A stretch of DNA of 64,000 bases from Sphagnum magellanicum (Eukaryota; Streptophyta; Sphagnopsida; Sphagnales; Sphagnaceae), in the NCBI GenBank assembly GCA_021904315.1, contig CM038925.1, positions 16,742,501 through 16,806,500 on the forward strand. The letters run 5' to 3'. Below, one piece after another: positions 13,741 through 27,405 of the stretch. The position numbers and the translations under genes were made by a program. The notes beneath the pieces were generated by a model, which was not told the DNA's origin, ran no database searches, and saw nothing but the letters and a program-made list of their open reading frames with translations. Position 1 is the first letter of the stretch, and each line of letters begins with the position of its first letter.

Positions 13741-13906
13741 TTAGCAAGAGCTTTGACATGATGATTCAGTTTGAGCTGCTGTGTTTGTTGCTGGAGCTCC
13801 CTGTTGCAACTTCATCACTCAGCTGCTGCTGCTGCTGCTGCTAACAAAAGCTTGCTTTCTCTGTCTGTCTGTCTGTCTCTGTGAAGAAATAACAAGCTGC
13901 TGCAAA

Positions 13907-16650
13907 ATGGGTTGTTCTCCTCATGTTTCTCTCATGCTCATCATCATTGCATTCACCTTGGTCAATCAAGCACTTGTTTGTCTCGGACAACCAGGAACCT
14001 GGCAGGTGATTTGTTGAAGCTCTTTTCTTTTATTAATACAGTAGAAGAAGAAGAAGAAGAAGTTTGCAGCTTTGTAGTTTTGTTTCTTCTTCTTCTTCTT
14101 CAAATTACTGATGAACGTTTTTTGTTTTTTTTGTTGGGTAGTGGTGATCTTTTGACTAAGTTCTTGTTCAAACTTCGGCCTGCTGCAGCTGTTACTCGAG
14201 AATGCGGGAATTGCATCAATGCACACAGCTGTAACTCATTATGGTACAGTAGTGTTTCTAGACAGAACTGACATCGGGGCCTCTCAAATCAATCTGCCTA
14301 ATGGTGAATGCCGGAATGATCCCAATGATGCGGTATGCTGCCAAGAACACTTCACACATTTTAGCACCTCATTTTCCTCTTCACCAATTGAATGTTGGGT
14401 TTTACATGCTGAATTGCAGTTCACAAGAAAGATCTCCACACCCATGAAGAAGAAGAAGAAAAATAAATAAAAACCCAGCTGGAGTACTGGATACAGCTTC
14501 TTCCCAATTGGAATCTGCTTTGTACTGTTTTAGTAGGATTGGGTAACATTGTGTATTGTGTTTCTCAGCTGATTCTGTCACAGCTGGAGCTTTGCATCTT
14601 GTCAAGCTTTGTACATCTTGATCACATTTGTGTTTCTGTCAGAGAAATCATGTCAGCAAAAGCTTGGTTTTCTTTTGCTTTCTTTCTCCAGGTACTGATT
14701 GATACATGTATTGTGGTTTTTTTTCTTCTTCTGGGCTCTCTTTTTCTCTGGACAGGTATTGACACATGATTGTACAGCGCATTCAGTGGAATTTACTCCA
14801 GGACCCAATACAGTGAGACCATTGACAATCCAGACAGATACATGGTGTAGCTCAGGTGCCTTTCGGGCAGATGGGACTTTGGTTCAAACTGGAGGAGATG
14901 CAGATGGTGCTCAAATGATCCGCTATTTTGCTCCCTGTGCACCAGGTGGTACTTGTGACTGGGTTGAAGATGCCCAAACCCATTTGCAGGTGCGCCGGTG
15001 GTATGCCTCCAACCAATTGCTGGCAGATGGAACTGTGTTGATTGTGGGTGGTCAAGGTGTGTTCAGCTATGAGTTTGTTCCTCCCCAACAGTCTGATGCT
15101 CAAGTTTCTCTCCCCTTTCTGCAAGCCACTCTGAAAGCTCCCGGAGATGAGGATAACTTGTACCCTTTTGTGCACATGCTACCCAATGGCAATCTGTTCA
15201 TTTTTGCAAGACGAGATTCCATTTTGCTGGATATCTCTTCAGGTACCCATTGATCTTCTTCTTGCCCTATGTTGAAATATGGTGATTTCAGAATTTTTTT
15301 TCCTTGACTTTGGCTTTTTTTTCCCACAAAAATCCTTTGTATGAGTCACATTGGGTTTTTTTTATTTTGGTCACCAAGTGTGTACCTTCTATCCTCAGTT
15401 TTCATTCTGGGCAGCTTTTTCCAACAATTCATACTAGTTTGTGACCATTGTGATCTATCATATTTGTACAGGTGCTGTGCTCCAAAATTACCCCACTATG
15501 CCTGGAACAGAGGCACGAAACTATCCAGCAACGGGTTCATCTGTAATGCTTCCCCTTGATAGTGCAAATGGGTTTACTACAGCAACAATCCTTGTGTGTG
15601 GAGGTGGAAATGAGAACGCATTTTCGAATCCACAGGCACAATTACCTGCTTCCAGCACTTGTGGATTACTAGAAGCCACAGCAACAAATCCACAATGGAC
15701 AATGTTGAACATGCCATTCCAAAGGACTATGGGTGACATGTTGTTGCTACCTGACGGTCGCACCTTGTTGATCAATGGAGCACAAAGTGGGTCAGCTGGC
15801 TGGGGACTTGCAAGCAATCCAACATTAAACCCAGTTGCATTTAACCCTGTTGATTCATCTTTCGAAGTTCAAGCTGCCACCACAATTCCACGAGTTTACC
15901 ATTCCACTGCGGTTCTATTGCCTGATACTCGGGTGCTGGTTGCTGGCTCTAACACCCATGAATTCTATACGTTTACTCAACCTTTTCCAACTGAGCTTCG
16001 TGTCGAGGCTTTCTCTCCCCAATACATTGATGATTCATTCAATTCTCAAAGACCTACTGTCATGGTCGCTCCAGCTGCTGTAAGTAAACACAAACCAATC
16101 ACCCAATCAAACCATATGATCTCCAGACATGAATTGGGTAATGAAATGCTCATGCTGAAGATCAAAAATCCTAAACCCTAAACGCTGAACCATCGATTCC
16201 ATTTTGTTATTGATCTGTAAAAATTCATCAATAATTTTTTTTTTCCAGTACAAAGAATGCACTCTAGTGTTATTTTTAAAAATTCACAATTTGAGTTGTG
16301 TAGAAGGGGAATGACTACATGGGGGAGTTTGAGCTAAAATAGACTTGTGCTATTGCATTGTGTAACAGGTGGGTTACGGTCAGAATTTCACACTGACGGT
16401 TGCTGTGCCTGCACCACAAGGAGCTTTTCAGTTGCGTCTTTCAAATGCGCCTTATACCACACACTCTTTTGCTCAAGGACAACGGCAACTTGTTCTGCCA
16501 ATCTATGAAGTGGTCATAACAGGACCAAACCAATACACCATCTTCAGTTCAGGTCCTCCAAACACAAACCTTGCCCCTTCGGCCTATTACATGCTATTCC
16601 CTGTGCAGAATGGCATTCCAGGGACGGCTACATGGGTCCAGATTTCATAA
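13907..16650 (+). CDS. GLOX: Glyoxal/galactose-oxidase-like copper-radical oxidase (five exons)
   Basis: The coding exons are 13,907-14,005, 14,189-14,332, 14,756-15,242, 15,472-16,079 and 16,369-16,650. All introns have GT-AG ends and the frame is kept, giving 539 residues. Residues 1-27 form a secretion signal (hydrophobic LMLIIIAFTLV). The glyoxal oxidase N-terminal domain and the C-terminal DUF1929-type domain follow. Expected active-site residues are present: Cys112 (DTWCSSG) and Tyr164 (RRWYASNQ) for the Tyr-Cys cofactor, Tyr386-His387 (PRVYHS) and His478 (TTHS) as copper ligands. By family, such enzymes oxidise small aldehydes or primary alcohols with O2 and release H2O2 in the cell wall. 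Plant members act in pollen/anther and wall processes; the substrate here is unknown. The start was chosen for the signal peptide. It looks intact. Confidence 0.93.
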
Positions 16651-19600
16651 CCTCTCCATGAATTCATGAATTTCTAACCATTTGTTGAAACCCAATGACC
16701 CAAGCCAACAATTCAATGGCACATTAATTTGGGCATCAAATTATGTAGCTGGAAATCCATTTTGATCTCACGATCTGAGGTGAGATGAAAACCCTATTTG
16801 AAACCCATTATTGAGCATTACCATTTGACAATCATTCTTGGGCAGACTACACAATGGGATCTCGAAAATTTGCAATTTTGATATGGCCAATCAAATTTGG
16901 CCATTTGTAATGAGGCACCTAAAAGTGCCAAGGACATGTGAAACCAACCAAGGTAGAGAGAACGGCTAAAAAATTATTTCGAAACAAAAAAAACTTTCCA
17001 TTTCAGAATTGAATAACAAGAAGGTCTAGTGAGAGCAAAGCATATGTATACCAACTTATTAAGCTTGCAATGACTTCATTATAAAAGAAGGGTGATGAAG
17101 GAGTAATTATTATTATATTTTGTTTCCAATTGTGGTTTATGTTTATTCTCTCTAGAGTAATAAGCTATGGGTGATTTTGAGATGTGAATCCGAAGGAATG
17201 AGCTCATGATAGGTTAGTAGACAAGTTGTTTCCAATCCCAATGTCAAGGGGAAAATTGCAAGGTTGTGTAAGTGTTGATTTGTAAAATGGAACATCATTT
17301 TGATAAAAAAAAATTTAAGACCAAGGATAATATTGTGTGTGCATATTTCATATACTAGAAACCCTAAAAACACAATGAGTTCTATAAATAGAAATTTTAA
17401 GTGCATAATAATATGGTATTGTAGTTAGACCCAATAAAACTAGAATGAAATAAGAGCAAAAATTGCATTATGATGGTCATTGGATAGATGATGGATGAGA
17501 AATAAAATTGTTGTTGATAGTTATGGTTGGAAATAAAATTATTTGACCATATGTTTTTTCATTTAATATAGATTTGGGAATAAAGTTAAATTATCCATAA
17601 AAAATTTGAGTATTGAGTTGTTTGATATCCAAAAGTGAGAACTATAATTTGAGAACAAGAAAATATGCACTATCAATTTATGAGTCCAACATGAAATAAT
17701 GAAGAATTCAAAGTGATAATTTGTTCAATTACATATCATTTAGCATTTTGACACAACCCGTTGTGTATTAAAACTATAATACTCCAAAAAAAATCAATAA
17801 TTGGGAATTCATTCCTTCACTTTGGACATCATAACATTTGTCAAAAGACACATCATGCCAAAGTAAAAGTATTTATCACAATTATGAGTCTTGGGTTTTG
17901 CATTTGCACATTACCAGTGACGTTCAACTATGTGGTTATGTGTTTGGGGAATGGAGATGTGTTTTTATTGTTTATGTTGTTATGGAAATGCAATTGCATT
18001 TCTAGGACAATGTAAATAGATTATTCCAAGTTGAGTCCAAATGCTATATTGATTGCATATGTTATTGTAAAAAGCTCACAAGATGAACCATTTGATTGTT
18101 GCATGACATTTGCATACAGATATAGCAAATTTTCAATATTAATTATTTTAGTTAATAATTGTATGGTATCATTTGGTAAGTTTTTATGTTTTCGACATGT
18201 TTGAATCATATATTGTGCAATGTAAGTCTGGTGTGGTTGCATGTATTTGGATTAAGATTTGATGGTTGTTATTTATGAAAACTTGTTGTAAACATTTGGA
18301 TAAGTATTTATGTATGGTTCCTATGATTGTGTACGTGTGTTGTTGGTATCCTAGTGGTTTTAATTTTTGAACATATAACATTTGCATTGTTGTTGCCATA
18401 TGTCGGTCATTCAACCATTCATAGGGATTTAGAATGTCAAAATAAAATATTTATCATAATTATCAAATTAGGTCTACAATTGCATGGGATAATAAAATAT
18501 TAAATTTGCAACCTATTTTGTGATGTTTGATTATATATTTTAACCTATGGTTTGTTTCCACATGGATAAAATGAATGATTAATTTTTTCAAAAATTTAAT
18601 TCGTTTTTATAAATATGAATTTATTAGTTTTTCATGATGTATTATGATATTGTCATATTAGGAATGAAATTATTCAAATTAGAGCTTAAAATAATTATGA
18701 TGGTTTTCAACAATTCAACTTTGTATTTTTACAAAATTTCATTTCATTATTTTAAAGATTATTTAACAATGAAACCAACCTTTAGAGAGTAAAAGATTAT
18801 ATCATTTATATGATCAATAATAGTTTGTGAAAGTAGTTATGAACTTTTGAAATTAGGTTTTCATAAATGGAACTAATGTCACTTGTCAATGTTTGAACCA
18901 AAAATGTCAAATAGTTAAAACCTAAATCAATTAACTTAACTACCTAATTTGTAAATCATAGCTTATTAAATGATTTCAAACTAGAAGGGATTATTTTAGA
19001 TGAATGATGGGATGAAAAGAAGATGAACCCACACCAAAACCATTCATTAGGGTAGAATCTTAAACCACCATTTGGTGCAACCTCCTTCCTATATGAGTTT
19101 TACATCTAAATACAACTACAAACTTGATACACAATTAACGAGTCAATGAATTTCACAATTTTTTTTTCAAGTTCATTTGATGACATAATGGCTATACACA
19201 CTTGTAGGGTTTAGGTCCAAAGATAAGGTTAAAACATACAACAAGCATAAATAGAAAAGTTGAAACAAAACTATGCAACAATAATCAATTGATTACAAAT
19301 TACCATCAACATCCCTTCCAAATGTGAACAATTTGTGCAAATTAAATTGTTAATTTTTTTAATTTCCCTAAATTCATAAGATGCTAATTTAAACCAAAGA
19401 AAACACACATGGCTCGTATTTTTATGCTTAACTTAACTTAAGGTTGAACTACCCTAATCCAAATGGTGGGTTGAAAAGAACATCAAAAATCATATATTTT
19501 AAAATTTCAAAGACCTTTACAATTTAGGGTTTCAAAGGATCTTCACATGTTTGTGATTTTGAGTAAACATTGAGAAATGGCCAAATCCTCAATTTTCTTA

Positions 19601-20190
19601 AAAAATTCAATTTCCAAAATCTCCTTGATACATGCAAAAGGTTTTATTTTCCTTTCTTTGGAAAGGGATCATTAAGGATGATTAATCACCCATAATCACA
19701 AATTGAATGATTATGATCTAATCATCCATTCATAATTGGATGATTAAATGAAGTATCCAATTAAGAACATTAGAGATTTAACCTTAAGGCAAAAACAACT
19801 TTTCACCATTGCATTTGAACTAAACCTTCAATTTAATTTGCATTTTGTGAAAAGGAAAAAAATCAAAATCAAAAGCTAAAATTGACTTTTAATATTTTTA
19901 AATGGATTAAAATTAACTCTTAATTTTAAAATGCAATATTATATCTCATTTTATTTTTTAAATGGACTAAAATTAACCCTTACATAAAATGGGACTAGAG
20001 TAAGTTTTTAAAAGTTGTTTTAATTTTAAATTGGAATCAAGAACAATTTTAGATACCTAGTTCTCACTTTTTAAATATATAAGAAGCTTTAATTAGAAAA
20101 GCCACCTTAATTATGAATACTTCATTAATAATTAAATATTAAATATTATAATTATTTAATTATTAATGGACAAGAAACAGACCGAAATTC
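16651..20190. other. AT-rich intergenic DNA
   Basis: The first few hundred bases are probably the 3' untranslated region of the oxidase gene. No gene, tRNA or clear repeat was recognised in the rest. Confidence 0.5.
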
Positions 20191-20563
20191 CGGAGGGGTG
20201 GGGGGATTGTGTGTTGTGTTCTTCTATAGGTTGTTGGCCCAGATAAACAATAGCACAACAGCAGCCGTAGATCCCCTATCCGGACGACGATCCCACGGCT
20301 TCTAATCGCCAAGAGATTGCAGCAACCAATGGCCACACATTACGGCGGATTGCTCAAGAAATCTCCTCTTGTATCTACCGACTGTTTTGTACCGACCCAC
20401 CTACCTACCGATTCCTTGTACCTACCTGATCTCCCTTCCTCTTTGCTCTTTTGCGCATTTGCTCTGCTTTCCTTTGCACTTGTGTTTACTTCGCTTGTCC
20501 GCTCTCTCGCTTGTCTTCTCTCTCGTCTCTGCGGGTCTCGTGGATTGTTGCACAGGCGAGCGA
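20191..20563 (+). promoter_or_regulatory. Lhcb4 promoter and 5' leader
   Basis: Base composition changes sharply from AT-rich to GC-rich at about 20,190. An I-box-like AGATAA word (about 20,241) and a CCAAT word in AACCAATGGCC (about 20,324) are present. Such elements are common in light-regulated Lhc promoters, but their function here is inferred. A pyrimidine-rich stretch, 20,400-20,520, fits a 5' untranslated region. An upstream frame (from 20,369) runs into the CDS in frame, but its translation does not resemble a transit peptide. Confidence 0.4.
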
Positions 20564-21793
20564 ATGGCTATGGCTTTGCTTACGCGTGCTGGGGCGGCGT
20601 CGTCTTTGTCATCGTCCTTGACGGCAGTAAGTCGGGAATTGGGATCCTTTGATGCTTCGGCTTCTCGTGTATTGGGAGTTTCCAACGGGAGTCGTGTTGT
20701 AGCGAAGGTAGCAAGTGGAGCGAAGAAGGTGGCCAAGACAGTAAGCAAGGTAGCTCCGAGTCGCAAGCCCCCCAGCGGTTCCACCCGAGATCGGCCGTTG
20801 TGGTTTCCTGGAGCTAAGGCTCCGTCTTGGCTTGATGGCTCCTTGGTCGGGGATTACGGTTTCGATCCTCTCTCACTCGGCAAGTCGCCGGAGTATCTGC
20901 AGTTCGAGCTTGACTCGCTGAACCAGAATCTGGCCAAGAACCCTGCGGGTGATGTGTTGGGAACCAGGGTGGATAAAAAGAGCAGCATCAACCCCACTCC
21001 CTTCCAACCTTACAGCGAGGTGTTCGGTCTCCAGCGGTTTAGGGAATGCGAGCTTATCCATGGTAGATGGGCCATGCTTGCTGTCCTGGGAGCCCTGGCT
21101 GTCGAGACTTTCACAGGCGTTACATGGCAGGATGCCGGCAAGGTCAGTTTCTCATTTTCTCTGCTGTCTTTCTGGGGTTGTTGCTGCATATTCTGCCTGA
21201 AATGTCCACATTTACGATCCTCGCGGAACAGCCTAGAGCAAGATTTCATTGTATTTTCTTTGTTTGTTAGAGCCTTCCTTCAGACGTGATGTGAAGTAGT
21301 TCGTGTTTCCCTAGAGATCTGCGGCGCTCAGGAAGAACATTCTTTTTTGTCATATCACGATGATGTCTTTCCATGTTGTATGCGGCTATGTCGTCATCAT
21401 ATTCGCCTTCTTGTACTCTGTGGGGTTTTGCAGGTTGAGCTTGTGGAGGGGTCATCGTACTTCGGTCTTCCTCTGCCCTTCAGCATTTCAACGTTGGTCT
21501 GGATTGAAGTCCTTCTCGTCGGTTACATAGAATTCCAGAGGAATGCTGAGTTGAGTCCTGAGAAGCGTCTGTACCCTGGTGGCAAGTATTTTGATCCTCT
21601 TGGACTGGCATCTGACCCAGAGAAGAAGGAGATTTTGAAATTAGCCGAGATCAAGCATGCCAGGCTTGCCATGGTTGCTGCATTTGGATTTGCTGTGCAA
21701 GCTGCAGCCACAGGCAAGGGACCCCTTGACAACTGGGCTACGCATTTGAGTGACCCACTCCACACCACCATCTTTGACACTTTCTCCAAGTGA
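20564..21793 (+). CDS. LHCB4: Photosystem II minor antenna chlorophyll a/b-binding protein CP29 (Lhcb4)
   Basis: The exons are 20,564-21,142 and 21,434-21,793 (GT-AG intron of 291 bases), encoding 312 residues. CP29 is a monomeric thylakoid antenna that links LHCII trimers to the photosystem II core and helps in photoprotection. Residues 1 to about 75 are Ser/Ala/Lys/Val-rich, typical of a chloroplast transit peptide plus a variable N-terminus. LWFPGAKAP (79-87) and [12 protein letters not shown] (91-102) are the Lhcb4 signature. Helix B carries [13 protein letters not shown] (160-172), helix [16 protein letters not shown] (218-232), and helix [16 protein letters not shown] (265-279), with the Glu/His/Arg chlorophyll ligands and salt-bridge residues in place. 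The C-terminus [12 protein letters not shown] is also typical. The start gives a plausible transit peptide; Met3 is an alternative. The gene looks intact and is much richer in GC than its flanks. Confidence 0.96.
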
Positions 21794-24030
21794 TACGGTT
21801 GTGCACCATCAAGTAGGTCTCTATTGTACACTTTGTACTTCTGTGAAAGCTAAATCGTGTTTTGTACTTATTTCACTCTTACTGTTACTTGCTTGCTCTG
21901 AGCATTTGTCCTCTGCCTTTTATCTTCATTGAAGTGTTTTCTCCTCATTGACATTGCTGTCAGAACACATACTTTCATGCACGACTCTTTCAGATGAAGG
22001 AAAACTGCATGAAGCTGAACCCACAAAGAGATCTTGAAGTTGGGGTTGAGGTACATGCTCACCTGAACACTACAGATCCTTGCAGTGACAAACTTTAGAC
22101 AAATTGGATATGAAGTGGTGGATTCCCACAGGGATCGGGAAACTGTGTATGTGGGAGTTGTCTGTTTGGTCACACATGAGTCTGGAGGTGCTTGCAGTGA
22201 TGGCCACAATTGTGTATCAGTTGGAGATGGGATTGAATATAAATTGTTGGTTTGTTAGGTGTTGTTTTAGGTAATCTTATAATCCTTCCTTTGGTCAATT
22301 GACAAATATCATGAGTAGAGACTTTGAACAAAACACCAGGAGGCATTGGATTCAAGGAGAGTAAAGTTTTCATATGGTGAAACCTATGATGTGCTAGCTT
22401 GTTTTTCAAAACATATGTGCAGAATTCTATGACCTAACATATTGACTTGTGCTCCTTAAGTGCAACAAACATGCAAATGCAAGTGTAGGCTTGGTATGTG
22501 CATCATGGAGGGTATCATGTGTGGAACGTCAACAAGTTTATGTTTTCAACCCTCTAGATTACAAATTTGTTAAGTGTGGATGGAAAGTAAAGACATTAAC
22601 AAGTCTAAACACCCACCCAAAAGATGCTACTTGTATCAAAAAACCTACTAGTAATTGCAGATATAAAAGTGGTGGCCGGTATGTGTTTCTACATCTAAAT
22701 CATGTTGACATCCATTTAAGAGCGAAAACATGTTAACTTTCTAAAGCTTTGACAACATTTCATTACATTTGTTCCTCTACAATGGAGTGCCCTAATAACA
22801 CAAGTGAAATTATATTGGTGGTAATTTCCCAATTTTGTAGTATCAAAAAATTTGAAACTTAAGAACAGAGTCCAGAGTTCTTTGCAACCAAGTCTAGATG
22901 CAAAAAAGTTTGGGATGAAAAGAACAAGTGATGTGTTTAATTGCTAGTGTTTCCCCCCGTCCCCCTAAATGCCATCACAATTCTACTCCTATTGCTCCAG
23001 TGACCCAGCCAACAAGCAAGCTACAAATGAGTAGGCAAGTAAACTCACTCCCTCTCTTCTCACTTTTTTGAATAGTTGGTGTTTAGTTTGTAGACAACAA
23101 GAGGAAGAGGTCACAGTACACGGCTTATGCCCCCTCCTCTTCACCTCCATTTTCCTTTTCTTTTTTTCATTTGTTCCAAGTGACCATGACCAAAGGAGGA
23201 GGTTGCAACACACAACTTTCAACTCCTCAAAATCAAAATATTTTCATGTCTATCTATTTTGGGGTTTCATTAGTCTTAGGAAACACAATTGGTTGGGACA
23301 TACCAAAGCATTTCCTGATAGCCCTTGTTGAGAATTAAGGTCACATCAAGCTCATTAGTAGGACACAATCTACCCCTCCAAATTGCAATATGAATGGTGA
23401 TGAATCTTTTTTAGTGTTTTGTCTTGACTTTGCAAACAACCATGACTATCAAGAAAAACCTTTGATTTGTAACATATGGTATGAATACCTTGTAACCTTC
23501 ATGTTGAGATCCTTTCCTCGGAGTGATACAAAGAGCATTTAATTTGGATATGTTTTGACTTCTCAAGTGCCACCTTAGAAAATTGAGACACTTTACAAGT
23601 TTCAACCAATGTTGGACAATTTTAATTTTAATTTCAACATTGTCCAAGTAGAGTTTTCTTTTTCTTTTTGCATCACCCAAGATATCAATTTTATACCCAT
23701 TGTTTTTGAATTTTGTTATCAAATTGATACCTTTAGCTATCAATTAAACTAACTTTTTGTATTAATCACATGTAGTGCATTAAGGCCAATTACTAAATAT
23801 TTTCCTTGGGAATCACTTAGTATATTACATGGATGTAAGTTCTAACAACTATCATTTTAGAATATTCAATAGATTATGTGCCTCAATACTGAATTCATGG
23901 CTATTGGCATAGACAAGAAGCAAAAAGGTTAGTTGTAGCACAGGAACCATTAAATTTGCTCGAATTGATCCTACTCATTGGAAACAAGTAAAACAACTTT
24001 TGAAAGTGGGGCCCATGTTCATAGTAAACC
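21794..24030. other. Lhcb4 3' flank and intergenic DNA
   Basis: About 21,794-21,950 is probably the Lhcb4 3' untranslated region. The remainder has only short random-looking frames and no recognised feature. Confidence 0.5.
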
Positions 24031-27000
24031 TCCTACCTCATGGGTAACAAACATTCAATGTCCCTCACCTCATCATGTTTGATCGAACTTTATAATTCTC
24101 ATCGCCCATTCGTTTTATCATGTGCCACCATCGACCTATCTTCCATTTCATCCCCCACACAAATCACAAACCACCCATTAGTTATCCCTTCGATTCTAAC
24201 AAATCACACAATGCCTACTAATTCCCCCTACCGACCCCTAGTTCATGTGAATGTGGGATCCCAACCTTACATTTTCCAAAACCCCCTTAATCATGCACAA
24301 CTAAAACATTTTTCCTTTCCCACTCTATTGGTCCCTATAGTTGGCCATGATCATACCCCCCAACATGCCCCCATTTTTTCAACACGCTTTCAACTTCCAC
24401 CTAAAGTCTTGTGGCCCACCTATGGGCGCCAACTTACTAATATAACCTTCGGCATCAACAGTCATGTCAAACATCTAATTCATCCAATCTGAACCCTTGT
24501 GATCATTTCAACTCAATACTTTCCTTTATTCCCACCCCATTTGCATGAACTTAGACATGGGTTTCATCATTGGATGTCATTAGGTCCTTTTATTTAAGTA
24601 TTTGTTGTCCTCAATTGTACAACCTCATTGCCACCGCTTTACGACATGATGTACAAATGGTATTTTGTTTTCCATTAGATAAGTTAGTGCATGACCTGTA
24701 CAATGCGGTAATTTGGCATTTGCTCCTTTTGCTACCTTAATGGCATTTCGTTTTGCCCCTTCATGGTGGGGTGATATAAAGAGATGCAAACTCAACTCAA
24801 GCATTTTCTAATATGCAATTAAGAAAACTTTCAAAAGGAGTTTTTTTTGCGAAGCGAAGCTTTGGTAACTAGTTTGAGTTCAATTCTTCTTCCCCAACAT
24901 GATCCTCCAACTCACAAACACCTACTCCGCAGTTTAACCCTTGGGCGTGCAAGGGAATACTTTCGGGCAACTTGCACTTTGGCACCATTTTCTCTTACAC
25001 CCACATCCTTCGACACCACTTTAACTTTCACCACATTACACCTCAAATCGAATGACCACTTCCCATTTTCCCTTGAAGACTATGAGCTAGACTAAGACTT
25101 CAAACTTTCTTTTAGTTCCTTCAAGTTGACATTCCAACATATGCCGCATTTATCGACAAGTGGTCATTTTGGGATGGTTTTTGAATTGTTTTGGGATTGT
25201 TTTCACCTAGAAAATTTAGTGAATGGATTTTTTCAATTGTTCCAACTTTGTTTCATTTCACACATGGTCACATTCCACCCCAAATTGCACATGTCCTTGG
25301 AGTGGCCCACTTCTTAACCATAATTAAACCTTTAAATGGAGTTCATCCAATTACAATGGGGGAAACATTGTATCAATTCACAAGCCACACTTTATGCCTT
25401 CAATTTTGTGAATATTTTACAACACATTTTTCCCCACACCAAGTTGGAATTACAACTAAAAGCGATTGTGAAATAGTAATCCATTGCATCAAGTGCACCC
25501 TGAACCTTGACTTCAACTTGGTTGTTTTTTAGCTGGACGTGGCAAATGTTTTCAATTTGATGTCAAAAGGGGTCATATTTCAAAAATTTCGTGCAACTGG
25601 TGGACATCATACAATTCATCCCTTTTGTTCGTGCATTTGAATATCCTTTGTTTTACAAGCATTATAATCATGAAGGTGATGTCACAATCATCCCATCTAC
25701 CATGGAAACTCATCAAGGTGATCTTTTGGGGGGGGCATTATTTGCTTCAACCCATTTTAGGGCTTTACATTCTGCAATTAATCATTTCCATCCATTGTAG
25801 ATGACACTCACATCATAAGTCCCCCCTTCAATTGCATCATTTGCATATGAACATTTCTAGACCGAACTTTGTGCGATAGGTCTTTCTATCCAACTTCAAA
25901 AATGAGTACCATGGTCACCCTCTGGCTTACCACCAAATTTTAACACCCCATCCTTATTTATCACCTCATCCGAAGGGATTAAAGTCTTGGGGGTTCCATT
26001 GGGCACTTCAACTTTAACATCATCCTTCATCAAAAATGTCATGCTAAAGGACGTTCGACATGTGGACCTTCTCTTTAAAATGGGTGATGTTCATGTAGTT
26101 TTTGGAATTCTAATTCTTTGTTTCGTGCAATGCCCATCATATATTTTACAATGCACACCTCCATTTTCCACCTTCACAAAATCCCTTATTTCCTTTGATT
26201 TTTCCTTCCTTCAAATGTTTGGATGCCTTTTGGGTCCAAGATCTTTTGATAGCCCAAAAGAACCTTTAGCTCGTAAACAAACCTCCCTCCCAATAACTTT
26301 CATTACCATCAAGCTCATATTGACATCCAACATTGCCCCAACCACCTATTTAAAAAATTGGGCCCTTGTTGTTTTAGTCATAACTATTAGGTTTATGGTT
26401 GATCAACGTCCTTTCTTTCTTGAAGCCTTAGCACGAATCAACAACAATTCATTTCCTTTCTAGCAACACCTCAAGGCAACATGTGATCTTTTACCACCCC
26501 CAACTTATGTGTGTTTTCTCACATTTGAACAACTATTGGGCAATAAATGGTTCAATTTCAAAATTCGATTTTAGAACATCTACATGATCATACCCTTTCC
26601 AACATGTTTTTTAATAAATATATCTGAAGCCCATCGTGTTTGAATTTTATCATGTTTTGGCTTAAGGTTGGGTGTTTGGTTTAGAGTTCAACTAGTTTTC
26701 CTAACTTTTCAATTATCTCCCCCAGTTTTTTCCACAACATTTTGTATGTGACTTGGACTACACCATCTCTCAATTGCAAGTATTTTTCGATGAATATCCA
26801 CCTTTTACATTATGCTCATGGCAATGAATGCACTAAAACCCATGATGTAATTTGCGACACCTTTGTTGCCATTATGTGAGATGTTGGTTTCCACGTGGGA
26901 CAAAAACAATACATGTGTTTCTTTCAACCACATTCAAATCCTTTCATCAACAAATTGACATTGTGCTCACCAAAAATCGCATTTGCACCTTAACCAACGT

Positions 27001-27405
27001 TGTCATTACCAACCCAATGCGAACGAATTTATTTCCCTAATCTTGCACAATTTAAGGATTGGCCGCCTCCAATACAGCTCAAGCCAAGGAAAAAAATTAT
27101 TGCAATCAACACCCTATTGATCAATTCCTCCCTTTAGCAATTGAAATATTTGGTTGCTTACACAAACATGCCAATGTGTTTTTACATGACTGTGCCAATG
27201 CCATTTGGAGCTTGAAAGGGCTAAAGGGCCTTCATATTTTTACCTTGGTCATTTTTCATTGTCAAATAGTTTCGATCACATTACAAAGGATGCAAGCATC
27301 CTCAATCCTAAGTCGAGTAATAGCCATAGGTTTAGTTATTTCTCGACTTCCACCCCTTCAAGACACATCTCCCATCACCATGGCCGATCTATTATAGGCC
27401 ATTGA
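24031..27405 (+). mobile_element. Decayed non-LTR-type reverse transcriptase element
   Basis: About 1,100 codons of plus-strand coding-like sequence are spread over three frames with many stops. The N-terminal part (24,040-24,492) is Pro/Thr-rich. The reverse transcriptase core is clear: HQGDLLGGALFA (about 25,711-25,746) corresponds to the RQGDPL motif of LINE-type enzymes, and a shifted frame carries VDDTHII with the catalytic Asp pair at 25,800-25,805. Downstream are LGVPLGTS and FDSPKEPLARKQTSLP (25,987-26,463). The C-terminal segment QQIDIVLT...TNVVITNP (about 26,945-27,020) looks like the Asp-containing core of a restriction-like endonuclease, as in R2-type elements (inference). No LTR, poly-A tail or target-site duplication was found. 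I recognise the protein type as one widespread in plant genomes. It is inactive. Confidence 0.85.

Noticed and set aside
20369-20563. N-terminal extension of CP29 from an upstream in-frame ATG
   Set aside because: The extra residues are hydrophobic and Leu/Ser/Cys-rich, unlike a transit peptide; the start at 20,564 gives a normal one.
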